Shown here in pieces: positions 43,573 through 52,095 of a DNA stretch of 64,000 nucleotides. Both the position numbers and the translations under genes were made by a program. Source of the stretch: Bacteroidota bacterium (lineage in GTDB: Bacteria; Bacteroidota; Ignavibacteria; Palsa-1295); assembly GCA_018266755.1 (NCBI GenBank), contig JAFDZW010000005.1:1501963-1565962 (forward strand), given 5' to 3'. The notes below the pieces were generated by a model. That model searched no databases. It was not told the DNA's origin and saw only the letters and a program-made list of their open reading frames with translations. The number at the start of each line of letters is the position of its first letter. The first letter of the stretch is position 1.

Positions 43573-44811
43573 TTATTCAAACCGCAGTGCATCGATGGGA
43601 TCCATCCGCGCTGCTTTCATGGCTGGGTACAAGCCGAAGATGACTCCGACAAGCGAACAGACCACAAGCCCGATCCCGACCCACAGATACGGGATATATA
43701 CCGGCGTATGCTGGACCAGTGCGAGGATGTTCCCGAGGCCGATACCGAGGATGATCCCGATGAAGCCGCCAATGAGGCAGAGCACGACCGATTCGGTCAG
43801 AAACTGTGCGGTGATACTGGCGCGACGGGCGCCGAGCGCTTTGCGAATGCCGATCTCTTTGGTGCGCTCGGTCACGGAGACGAGCATGATGTTCATGATA
43901 CCGATCGAAGCGGCGATCAGCGCAATCGCGCTGATACCCGCGCCGGCATAGACGATATACTTCGAGAAGTCCTCGAATTGCAGGCTCAGGCTCGTATTGC
44001 TCTCGACCTCGAAATCGTTTTCGGCGCCGGGCTTCACGCCGCGTGCCGCGCGCATACTGCCGATCACTTCATCCTGCGTCGCTTCGAAGAGTTCGTCGCT
44101 CGGCGCACGAACGGTCATCGTCAGCGAAGCCAGATCTCGATCCGCATGATATTTCAGCATGTTCGTGATCGGGATCAGCGCGAAGTTGTCGAGCGATGCG
44201 CCACCACCGCCGCCTTTTTGCGCAAACACGCCGATTACCTCGTAGGGCCGATTGTTGAGCTTGACCGTGCGGCCGATCGGATGTTCGCCATGCGTGAACA
44301 CTCGCTCATAGAGATCCTTAGCAAGCACACAGACATCGCGGCCGTACTCGACGTCTTCTTTGGTGAGCATGCGCCCCTCGGTCAGCTCGAAGTTGTGGTT
44401 CAGCGCGAAGTTGTCGTCGCTGCCGGTGAGGCTGAACTGGGGGTCGCTCTTGATGTTGCCGTACGAAATCGTCAGCGGCGCGATCGTATTCTCCGCGCTG
44501 ATCGCTTCCGGCAGCTTCGTGAACGAACGCACGAACTTCACCTGATCGTAGGTGATCTTTTTGCGATGGACGTATTTGAGCCAGTCCATGCCGCCGGTCT
44601 GAATGGAGGGAAACTTCTTGATCGTGAACGTCTCGCTCCCGAGCTGCGAGAGCTCGCTCTTGACGCCGTTGGTCAGGATGCCGAGCGCCGTCATCGAACC
44701 GATGATCGACAGGATCCCTACGACGATCGACAGCATCGTCAGAGTCGCGCGAAGCTTGTTCGAGCGAAGCGACGACAACGCCATCTTGATATTTTCGCCA
44801 AGCAGGTTCAT
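43573..44811 (-). CDS. MacB-type ABC permease (second)
   Basis: A 412-residue permease of the MacB/FtsX family: one membrane segment near residues 20-42, a large periplasmic domain of about 220 residues, and three C-terminal segments from about 280 with the FtsX motif TKEIGIRKALGARRASITAQFLTESV. Its ATG overlaps the preceding permease stop by four bases (ATGA). Together the two permeases and the separate ATPase replace the usual fused MacB. They differ in sequence, so a heterodimer is likely. It is last in the operon. Confidence 0.9.
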   Translation of the reverse strand: MNLLGENIKMALSSLRSNKLRATLTMLSIVVGILSIIGSMTALGILTNGVKSELSQLGSETFTIKKFPSIQTGGMDWLKYVHRKKITYDQVKFVRSFTKLPEAISAENTIAPLTISYGNIKSDPQFSLTGSDDNFALNHNFELTEGRMLTKEDVEYGRDVCVLAKDLYERVFTHGEHPIGRTVKLNNRPYEVIGVFAQKGGGGGASLDNFALIPITNMLKYHADRDLASLTMTVRAPSDELFEATQDEVIGSMRAARGVKPGAENDFEVESNTSLSLQFEDFSKYIVYAGAGISAIALIAASIGIMNIMLVSVTERTKEIGIRKALGARRASITAQFLTESVVLCLIGGFIGIILGIGLGNILALVQHTPVYIPYLWVGIGLVVCSLVGVIFGLYPAMKAARMDPIDALRFE

Positions 44812-46052
44812 TCGTAGCGTAATGCGTCAACCGGATCGAGACGAGACGCCTTGAGTGCCGGAGCGATTCCGAAAACAATACCCGTAAGGAATGACAGCGT
44901 CAGTCCGACAAGCGCATAGAAGATCGGGAAGCCGATGTGCAAATCCGAATCGGATAGCAAAAGATTGTTGGTCAGCAGTGTGACCGGGAATGCGAGCATG
45001 ATGGCCACGATCCCGGCGAAGAGCGAGAGCATCGCAGCCTCAAAGAGGAATTGCGCGATGAGCGAACGGCGTGTCGCGCCGATCGCTTTTCGAATGCCGA
45101 TCTCGCGGGTACGCTCTTTGACGGAGACATACATGATGTTCATAATCCCGATGCCGCCGACAAGTAACGACAATCCGGTGATCGTGAAACCCACGAACCC
45201 GAGCAGGCGAGAAATGTTATCGATCGCCTGATTGAACTGGTCCTGATTATTGATGCCGAAATTAAGGTTGTCGCCGGGCTTGATCTTCCGAACCTGACGC
45301 ATGACGAACTCCAGTTCGTCGCGCGTGTCTTCTTTATGCTGGACCGATGCGGCTTTCACACCAATCGTGACGCTCTGGTGTTTCTCGCCGAACGCCGTCT
45401 GCAACGTGCGAAACGGCATCACGACGTTATTATCGACCGTAAAAAATGCAAACAGACCGCCGACACGCTTCGCAACGCCGATCACCTGCAACGGGTATCC
45501 GCTCAGTCGGATTGTCTGGCCGAGCGGCGATTGGTTCGGGAACAGCTTATTGGCGATCTCGTAGCCGATCACGCACACCGGTCGTGCACTCGTGAGCTCG
45601 GAGGCGGTAAAGAAACGACCGTATTCGATGACCGTGGATTCCGTCGAGAGATAGCCTTCGTCAACACCTTGTGCATTGATAAACTGCACGCTGCGATTCT
45701 TGAACCGGGCCTCTTGCCCCCACTTACTCGCCGAAAGACTAAAGGCGCTCGCCGTCGTCATTCGTTGCTTGAGCGTGTTAAGATACTCCTCGCGAATCTC
45801 CGGGCGATTGCGCATCAGTCGCCAATCGCCGCCGCCCCAATTCCATTTGTCAACGTAATAGACATCGGTCTTCATACTGCTCGCCGTTTGGCGAAACAGC
45901 GAGTCCATGCCGTTGAGGAACGCGCCCATCAGAGTGACCGTAAAGATCCCGATGATAATGCCGAGCATCGTCAGGACCGAACGCAGCGGGTTCGCTCGAA
46001 CGGCTTGTCCGGCGATCGCAAGGCTCTCTTTCGTGTCCTGAAAAAATTTCAA
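44808..46052 (-). CDS. MacB-type ABC permease (first)
   Basis: A 414-residue permease with the same architecture as its neighbour: an N-terminal membrane segment near 22-45, a periplasmic domain, and three C-terminal segments with [24 protein letters not shown] near 300-323. The start is a TTG at 46052 that overlaps the ATPase stop by three bases (TTGA); no better start keeps the [22 protein letters not shown] beginning. Part of the TolC-MacA-ATPase-permease-permease operon. Confidence 0.9.
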   Translation of the reverse strand: MKFFQDTKESLAIAGQAVRANPLRSVLTMLGIIIGIFTVTLMGAFLNGMDSLFRQTASSMKTDVYYVDKWNWGGGDWRLMRNRPEIREEYLNTLKQRMTTASAFSLSASKWGQEARFKNRSVQFINAQGVDEGYLSTESTVIEYGRFFTASELTSARPVCVIGYEIANKLFPNQSPLGQTIRLSGYPLQVIGVAKRVGGLFAFFTVDNNVVMPFRTLQTAFGEKHQSVTIGVKAASVQHKEDTRDELEFVMRQVRKIKPGDNLNFGINNQDQFNQAIDNISRLLGFVGFTITGLSLLVGGIGIMNIMYVSVKERTREIGIRKAIGATRRSLIAQFLFEAAMLSLFAGIVAIMLAFPVTLLTNNLLLSDSDLHIGFPIFYALVGLTLSFLTGIVFGIAPALKASRLDPVDALRYE

Positions 46053-46759
46053 GAATGCTCCTGACTCGGTGTATCTGACTCGACTTTGCCGTCGCGAATA
46101 CGAACGATGCGATGTGCATGGCGGGCGATCTCTTCTTCGTGCGTGACGAGAATGATCGTATTGCCTTTGGCATGCAATTCGCCGAAAAACCGCATGATAT
46201 CCTCGCCGGTCTTCGAATCGAGGTTACCCGTCGGTTCGTCGGCAAGCAGGATCGACGGTCGCGTGACGAGTGCGCGGGCAATGGCGACACGTTGACGCTG
46301 ACCGCCGGACATCTCGTTCGGCTTATGCCCGACCCGGTCGCCAAGGCCGACCATCTCCAGCGCTTCGTACGCACGCTCTAAGCGCTCGCTCTTCTTGATG
46401 CCGGCATACACGAGCGGCAGCTCGACATTATGAAGCGCATCCGATCGCGGCAGCAAATTGAACGTCTGGAAAACGAAGCCGATCTCGCGGTTGCGAATCT
46501 CGGCAAGCTCATTATCGTCGAGCCCCGCGACGTTCGCGCCGTTGAAGTAATAATTACCCGACGACGGCGTGTCCAGACAGCCGATGATATTCATGAGCGT
46601 CGACTTTCCCGAACCGGACGGTCCCATGATGGCGACGTATTCGTTGCGCCGGACCGGGATCGTCACGCCTCGCAGCGCGAAGACCTGTTCCGAGCCCATA
46701 TCGTAGACCCGGTAGATGTCTTCGAGATAAATAACCGAGTCGGTGATGGGATTGCTCAT
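46049..46759 (-). CDS. ABC transporter ATPase, MacB/LolD family
   Basis: A 236-residue cytoplasmic ATPase driving the two adjacent permeases. Walker A is GPSGSGKST near 46-54, the signature [15 protein letters not shown] near 148-162, Walker [13 protein letters not shown] near 170-181, then a switch His in [11 protein letters not shown] near 205. The sequence is closest to the MacB/LolD branch, which serves efflux or lipoprotein release. It starts four bases after the MacA stop and ends within the permease start. Confidence 0.95.
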   Translation of the reverse strand: MSNPITDSVIYLEDIYRVYDMGSEQVFALRGVTIPVRRNEYVAIMGPSGSGKSTLMNIIGCLDTPSSGNYYFNGANVAGLDDNELAEIRNREIGFVFQTFNLLPRSDALHNVELPLVYAGIKKSERLERAYEALEMVGLGDRVGHKPNEMSGGQRQRVAIARALVTRPSILLADEPTGNLDSKTGEDIMRFFGELHAKGNTIILVTHEEEIARHAHRIVRIRDGKVESDTPSQEHS

Positions 46760-46763
46760 GTCG

Positions 46764-48125
46764 TTATTTCTTAGAGTCTTTCGAACTGCCGGCGCCCTCG
46801 GTGTTATCGATCTTGATCAGTTTCCCGTCTTCAAGATCCTTCGATACCGCCGCGTAATTTCCCTTAACCACTTCTTCGTTGCCGCTGAGGCCCGAAAGGA
46901 TTTCGACATACGAGTTATCCGAAATACCCGTCTTGACCTGCACCGCTTTCACCTTCGTACCGTTGACGACGAATACGATCGTCGGCGTTGCGTTTTGGTC
47001 TTCTTGATCGGTACCCGGCTTTTTTGCTTTGCCGACTTCGGCGACCTGCTCGGTCTTGTCGTCGGTTTTCGTCGTCTCTTTGGCGCGACGGGTGACGGAC
47101 ATGATCGGGACGGTCAGCACATTGCTGCGAGTCTGCGTTTCGATCTTCGCGGTGCAGCTCATACCGGGACGAAGCTCGCCCGTTTGGAACGACGACAAGC
47201 GGATCTTCACCTGAAAGTTCGTGGATTGGTCCTGTGTGCCGGCGCCTTTGAGTTCTGCGCTGTTGGCAATTTCGATCACGATGCCAAGGAACGTCCGGTC
47301 GGGGAATGCGTCGATGCTCACGCGAGCCGTATCGCCGAGCGCGACGTTGACCACATCGTTCTCATCGACATCGACCATTGCGTTCATGACCGATAGATCG
47401 CTGACATCCATCATTTCCGTGCCGCTCGAGAACTGTCCCGTACCGACGACTTTTTCGCCGAGACGCGAGATCAACTGGGTGATGTATCCGTCCATCGGTG
47501 AACGCACGATCGTTTTACGCAAGCTTTCACCGAGCTGCGTGAGCGAATTCGAGTAGTAGCCGACGTTATGCTGCGCAGAATTGAACGAGGCGATAGCCGC
47601 ATCGGCCTGGGATTGCGCCTGTTCGAGATCGGCATCGGATGCGATGCCCTGCTCGTGCAGCTTCTTCGTGCGCTTGAGGTTCAGCTCCGCGTTGATCTTC
47701 GTCGCTTTGGCCTGTTCGACCTGCGACTTCGAGGCTTCGAGCTGTGCTTCGCCGGCATCGTATTGCGCTTTGATGGCCGTCGGCTTGATTTCCGAGAGCA
47801 TCTCGTCCTTCTTTACCTGCTGGCCTTCTTTGACGGGCAGTTGGATGATTTCACCGGATACTTCCGGCGAAATCTTGACGGATGTTTCCGGCTGAACCTT
47901 GCCGGTCGCTTGCACGACCTCGGTGATCGTACGCTTGGTCGCCCGCTCGGTCTGGACCGTAATCGCCTTTTCCTTGCTCCCACGAACGACAGCAAGAATG
48001 ATAATCACAAGCAGCAAGGCGCCCAGCCCGATCCAGATCAGGCGATTACGCTTCTTGCGTTTCTTCATTTTCTGGACTACCGCCTGAGTGGTCGGCGAAC
48101 CCGGAGTTGGTGTGCGTTGATCCAT
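46764..48125 (-). CDS. MacA-like periplasmic adaptor (HlyD/RND family)
   Basis: A 453-residue membrane-fusion protein linking the inner-membrane pump to the outer-membrane channel. It has one N-terminal membrane segment at about 28-46 ([19 protein letters not shown]), a lipoyl-like region near 70-100 ([23 protein letters not shown]), a long helical hairpin near 105-200 ([37 protein letters not shown]), and beta-barrel and proximal domains after that. The C-terminal tail is Lys/Ser-rich. Gene order after TolC and before the ATPase fits a MacAB-TolC pump. Substrates are not evident. Confidence 0.93.
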   Translation of the reverse strand: MDQRTPTPGSPTTQAVVQKMKKRKKRNRLIWIGLGALLLVIIILAVVRGSKEKAITVQTERATKRTITEVVQATGKVQPETSVKISPEVSGEIIQLPVKEGQQVKKDEMLSEIKPTAIKAQYDAGEAQLEASKSQVEQAKATKINAELNLKRTKKLHEQGIASDADLEQAQSQADAAIASFNSAQHNVGYYSNSLTQLGESLRKTIVRSPMDGYITQLISRLGEKVVGTGQFSSGTEMMDVSDLSVMNAMVDVDENDVVNVALGDTARVSIDAFPDRTFLGIVIEIANSAELKGAGTQDQSTNFQVKIRLSSFQTGELRPGMSCTAKIETQTRSNVLTVPIMSVTRRAKETTKTDDKTEQVAEVGKAKKPGTDQEDQNATPTIVFVVNGTKVKAVQVKTGISDNSYVEILSGLSGNEEVVKGNYAAVSKDLEDGKLIKIDNTEGAGSSKDSKK

Positions 48126-48158
48126 GATGATGCTGTCGATACTATGCAGGGTAAAGTC

Positions 48159-49517
48159 TTAGTAGTTCGTGCGGCCAAGCAGGTATTCGAGCTGCTTGGC
48201 AGCGAGCAGGTAGTTATATACTGCGTTGATTCGGTTGACGCGCGCTGTCTGCGCCTGCGCTTCGGCAATGATCACGTCCACCTGAATGCCTGCGCCGACG
48301 CGGGCACGTTCGGTCGCCGAACGCAAGCTCTCTTCGGCGGCGACCAGTGCACGATCGCTTGCATCGAGCGCTTGTTGGGCCGAACGAAGATTGTTTTCGG
48401 CCTTCGCAATGTCGCTTCGGAACTGCTGTTCGGCCTGGTCGAGCTGCACTTTGCTCTCGTCGAGCTGCGTCCGCTGAATGTCGAGCTGAATGCGAGTCTG
48501 CATGCGGTCGAAGATCGGCACGCTGAGTGTCAGCCCGCCCGTGAGCGCATGGCTTAGCGGGATGTTCGAAATGTTCGTGTTCGTCCCGCTTCCGCCGATC
48601 CCGATATTCGCATTGAGCGATGGCAACAGCGCCGAGCGAGTGACGGAAATTCCTTCTTCCTGCGATTGAATGTTCGCGCGTTGTGCGGCGAGATCCTCGC
48701 GATGATTCAATAGATCGGCGAGCATCGTCGGGTCCGACTTGAGTTGGTTGGCGCGCGATGCGATGCCCGTCACCGATGTATCGACACCCTTGAGGCTCAG
48801 ATCGTAATCGGCATGATTGCTCGGCGGAATATCGAGCAGGAACAGCAGATCGGTCACGGCATTATCGTAGTTGTTCTGCGACTGAATGCGCTGCAACTCG
48901 TCCTGACCGACGACTGCCTGCTGCTGGTAGACCGAGTTGATCGCAACGGCGCCGGCCTCGAACTGTGCCTGCACGCGCACGAGTTGCGCGCTATCTTGCG
49001 AGTAGGTCGTTTGTGCGCTGCGCAGCAATTCACGCGTCCGCAGCGCATTCATATATGCCGCGATCGTATTATAGGCCACGCTCTGGCGCGTCCATTTCAG
49101 GTTATAGCGTGCGGCATCGAGTTGGCTTTCGCTCGAACTGATACTTGCCGCATCGAATCCACCGTTGTAAATATTGAACGACGCACCGACGTTATACGAC
49201 AGCGTGTGGGTTGCATCGGGGACCGCCGTCGTTGTGGTGATCGGCGTCGCAAAGTAATCGGTCGTGGTGACGGAGGTCAGCCCTTTATGATAGCCATAGC
49301 TCGCGGTGCCGTTTGCCGACGGCAGCAACGCGTCGCCCGCTTTCGAGCGTCCGTACTGCGCCTGTTCGAGCTGGAGGATCGCCTGCCGCGACGAATAGTT
49401 TTTTTCGAGCGCCAACTTGATAGCGTCGTCCAGGGTAATCTCGCGAGAACCCGAAAATTGCTGCCCGAACGCGTTCAGAGCAAAAAGGGTCAGGATGGTA
49501 GTAACTGTCAGTTTCAT
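48159..49517 (-). CDS. TolC-like outer-membrane efflux protein
   Basis: A 452-residue outer-membrane factor: signal peptide (MKLTVTTILTLFALNAFGQ), then two OEP repeats of long helices and short barrel strands (SREITLDDAIKLALEKNYS near 24; NHREDLAAQRANIQSQEEGI near 255). It ends RVNRINAVYNYLLAAKQLEYLLGR, the usual TolC-family closing helix. First gene of the efflux operon. The ATG at 49517 is preferred to the GTG at 49520. A TAnnTTTG box lies 50 bases upstream. Confidence 0.93.
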   Translation of the reverse strand: MKLTVTTILTLFALNAFGQQFSGSREITLDDAIKLALEKNYSSRQAILQLEQAQYGRSKAGDALLPSANGTASYGYHKGLTSVTTTDYFATPITTTTAVPDATHTLSYNVGASFNIYNGGFDAASISSSESQLDAARYNLKWTRQSVAYNTIAAYMNALRTRELLRSAQTTYSQDSAQLVRVQAQFEAGAVAINSVYQQQAVVGQDELQRIQSQNNYDNAVTDLLFLLDIPPSNHADYDLSLKGVDTSVTGIASRANQLKSDPTMLADLLNHREDLAAQRANIQSQEEGISVTRSALLPSLNANIGIGGSGTNTNISNIPLSHALTGGLTLSVPIFDRMQTRIQLDIQRTQLDESKVQLDQAEQQFRSDIAKAENNLRSAQQALDASDRALVAAEESLRSATERARVGAGIQVDVIIAEAQAQTARVNRINAVYNYLLAAKQLEYLLGRTNY

Positions 49518-49566
49518 CACGGGCTTCCTACGGCACGGGCCGGTACTCGTTTCAACGAATTATGAT

Positions 49567-49574
49567 CAAAGATA
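49567..49574 (-). promoter_or_regulatory. Promoter -7 box (TATCTTTG) of the efflux operon
   Basis: TATCTTTG fits TAnnTTTG and lies 50 bases before the tolC-like ATG. No clear TTTG was found at the expected -33 distance, so the match is partial. Confidence 0.4.
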
Positions 49575-49694
49575 TTGTAGCGTGGGGGATCCTGAAGCCA
49601 TGCCCACGCTCCGAAGGCATGGGTGGACTGCCAGAGGGTGTATAACGTGCGAGCACCCATAAATGAATTCCCAGAAGCCCGATAGCAACAGCGA

Positions 49695-49729
49695 ATCCCC
49701 GGCAACCCAAAAACCGGGCAGCCGGGGAT
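49695..49729 (-). terminator. Possible hairpin after the T9SS-tailed membrane protein
   Basis: Nine-base stem ATCCCCGGC/GCCGGGGAT with an inner CCCGGTTTTTGGG hairpin, 29 bases after the stop at 49758. There is no U-run on the minus strand, so terminator function is doubtful. Confidence 0.35.
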
Positions 49730-49757
49730 ACAAAACGGCGGTTTGAGGCCGGATTCG

Positions 49758-51425
49758 TTAGGGGTGCTTGATGATGATGCGTCGTGTTCGCTGTCGGCCA
49801 TCCCCGGTCTCGACGACGAGGAGGTACATTCCCGTCGGCAATGACGACACGTCGAACTGGACCTTGCCGTTCACGGAGCCTGTCGCGCCCGCTTCGACCG
49901 CCGGCAATGCCTCTCTGCCGAGAAGATCTCGAAGGCTGATCGTTACCGGCTGGTTCTTGGTCAGCGAGTAGCTGGCAAACAGATACATGAACGCCGGGTT
50001 CGGATAGGCCACAAGACCCGAGATCGACTCTTGTTCCGCCAGCCGGACGTCCGAGGTTTGCACCGACCCAAGTTCAGGCACCGCCTGCGCCAACGATGTT
50101 TGCGGTGCATACCAAAAGATCAGGCCGTCGTCATACTTCGAGTCCAGCAACCTGCCATGTTCCTTTCGTACCAGGATCGGGACCAACGAGTTAATCTGCG
50201 CGAAGCGAGCTTCATCGGCCTTGTGCTGGAGCAGGTACTCACGATACTCCAAAGGCCGACGAATCTGTTCGAGCCGGAGCTTCAGCGTATCGCTGAGCGT
50301 CGGGTCGGAGATGAGCGCTCGGATACAGTCTTCCTGCGCCTGCAGTTGCTCTAGTTCTGTATGTTTGGAGCGCGCAGCAGCATCGAGTTTCGCGGCGATC
50401 ATCCAATCTGTCGGGCTCTGAAGGGCACGTGTCGCCGGGATCGGAGCCCCGAACCGTGCGCGGAGGCCATCTTCTCCCCCATACGAGGCTTTCAACGTGG
50501 AGTCTTTCACGGTCAGTCGAGCGACGATCGCATTCGTGATCTGACGAAGCGTGTTGCGGTCGTCAGGATACGGATAGCGCACGATGGTATCGAGAGTGAC
50601 GATCCCAACGGTCACCCGATATTTTTCGACCAGTGTCGGCGGATTCGTCGAGCTGTCGATCACTCCGTCCGTGCCCATCGACGACATCGTTCGATAGTAG
50701 CTCAACTTCGGCATCACGCTGGGAATGCCCGCCGGCAGTGTTTGTGATGACATCTGTCCGCCGTTCGCACTGCTATGTTCGGCGATCATCAGGAGGTTAC
50801 CTTTCATATCGGTCACGAACTGCGGGTACAGCGTAAACGGAGGAAGTACTGCGGGCACCGGTTCACCTACGCGAATCTCGCCACTTGCCGGGATCGAATC
50901 CGTCGCGAACGCAGTCCGGTAGGTTGCGCCGTCGAACAAGAGCACGGCTCCGTCGGATCGGCGGGTGATTCCGAGCGCCTCCAGTGTCTTGTCCGAGACC
51001 TCGATCGGTGTTGCATACCGGATGTCTGCGCGGTCGAACGGGATGAAGTGCATGGTGTCTGCCGGTTTCGCGACCGCGTCGCCGCGCTCGGGGAGCACAG
51101 TCGGTTTCGTTGTCGATGCTGTCGCATCAGTCTGACCGAACAACGCTGACGGCGATGTAGCGTTCTGTATGGATTTCGGTGCAATCCCGGAGCCAAGTTG
51201 GAGCCCAAGATACACGAGCCCACTCGCAATAAGCACGATAATACTGGATGTCATGATGCGTGTTCCTTTCGGTTGATTGTTGGTTGATAGTGTCGAACCA
51301 ACCGGAGAGACCGGGACGGCTTCGCGAGAAATGAGACCGGCGAGTTCGTTCTCGTGCGGCTCGGGCGCATCGTCACGAAGAGCAGCGAAGAGGGTATCGA
51401 GTTGCGAATTTGAACTGTAACTCAT
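49758..51425 (-). CDS. Membrane protein coupled to an ECF sigma factor and ending in a T9SS sorting domain
   Basis: A 555-residue protein with an unusual plan. Residues 1-57 are polar with no signal peptide, suggesting a cytoplasmic segment; residues about 58-80 form one membrane helix (TSSIIVLIASGLVYLGL). A large extracytoplasmic part without known domains follows, and the last 85 residues are a T9SS type A sorting domain (YPNPAFMYLFASYSL, ISLRDLLGREAL, VSSLPTGMYLLVV, RTRRIIIKHP). The start overlaps the sigma-factor stop (ATGA), fixing translation at 51425, so the N-terminal segment is genuine. An anti-sigma-like protein bearing a secretion tail is a striking combination; sorting-domain recognition without a cleavable signal is not expected. 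An internal Met at residue 58 could alternatively start an exported form. Confidence 0.75.
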   Translation of the reverse strand: MSYSSNSQLDTLFAALRDDAPEPHENELAGLISREAVPVSPVGSTLSTNNQPKGTRIMTSSIIVLIASGLVYLGLQLGSGIAPKSIQNATSPSALFGQTDATASTTKPTVLPERGDAVAKPADTMHFIPFDRADIRYATPIEVSDKTLEALGITRRSDGAVLLFDGATYRTAFATDSIPASGEIRVGEPVPAVLPPFTLYPQFVTDMKGNLLMIAEHSSANGGQMSSQTLPAGIPSVMPKLSYYRTMSSMGTDGVIDSSTNPPTLVEKYRVTVGIVTLDTIVRYPYPDDRNTLRQITNAIVARLTVKDSTLKASYGGEDGLRARFGAPIPATRALQSPTDWMIAAKLDAAARSKHTELEQLQAQEDCIRALISDPTLSDTLKLRLEQIRRPLEYREYLLQHKADEARFAQINSLVPILVRKEHGRLLDSKYDDGLIFWYAPQTSLAQAVPELGSVQTSDVRLAEQESISGLVAYPNPAFMYLFASYSLTKNQPVTISLRDLLGREALPAVEAGATGSVNGKVQFDVSSLPTGMYLLVVETGDGRQRTRRIIIKHP

Positions 51426-51982
51426 AATCGTTCTCCTTTCTCACTATGCAGAAGCGCTTCGGCTTCTTGGCGGATACCGAGCAGCGATCTAAGCTGTTCA
51501 CGTCCGCGCGAAATTCGCATCTTTACTGCCGAGAGGCTTACGTGTTGCATTCCTGCAATCTGTTCCATTGGAACGCCGGCGACCTCAAAGAGCGTAACCG
51601 CTTCACGCATCGGCTCGGGCAGTTTCCAGAGCGCCTCCTGCAGGAGCGCGATCTCCGCCGACTGATCCGGCGCGATACCGCCTGCGACCTGCTCGGCGCC
51701 GGAGCCATCGAGCCCCGAGAAGCGCCTGCCCCGCTCGCGTTCCCGCACCGCCAGCCGCGAGGCTGTCGTGAACAGATACGCGAGCAGTGCCTGCTCGTCA
51801 CGAATCCCATCGAAGTTGCGCCAGGCAGCAAGAATTGCATCGCTTGCCAGATCGCGTGCCGATTCACGGTCATGCGTCATCGCACGAGTAAACCGGAGCA
51901 ACCGTCCGTGCAGCGGCTCCACAAGAGCGGTAAACCGCTCCTGTTTTGCCACATGCTCAGAGTCCGTGTTGGTTCGATTCAT
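51422..51982 (-). CDS. ECF RNA polymerase sigma factor
   Basis: A 186-residue group IV sigma factor. Region 2 lies near 22-65 (RLLRFTRAMTHDRESARDLASDAILAAWRNF) and region 4 near 115-165 (LWKLPEPMREAVTLFEVAGVPMEQIAGMQHVSLSAVKMRISRGREQL). It is translationally coupled by ATGA overlap to the membrane protein behind it. The target regulon is unknown; the T9SS tail on its partner hints at a link to protein export or the cell surface. Confidence 0.92.
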   Translation of the reverse strand: MNRTNTDSEHVAKQERFTALVEPLHGRLLRFTRAMTHDRESARDLASDAILAAWRNFDGIRDEQALLAYLFTTASRLAVRERERGRRFSGLDGSGAEQVAGGIAPDQSAEIALLQEALWKLPEPMREAVTLFEVAGVPMEQIAGMQHVSLSAVKMRISRGREQLRSLLGIRQEAEALLHSEKGERL

Positions 51983-52042
51983 GATTCGCGCGAATACAGT
52001 GGGTAGGTACAGGAAGCGCCGAAAAAGTCACACAGCACGCAC

Positions 52043-52069
52043 AAAAAAGACGCACGGGTGTGCGTCTTT
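52043..52069 (-). terminator. Intrinsic terminator of the large T9SS-exported gene
   Basis: On the minus strand, stem AAAGACGCAC/GTGCGTCTTT with a four-base loop runs into six T, 27 bases after the stop at 52096. A very clear terminator. Confidence 0.88.
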
Positions 52070-52095
52070 CGATGAATCTCAATTGTCCGATACTA

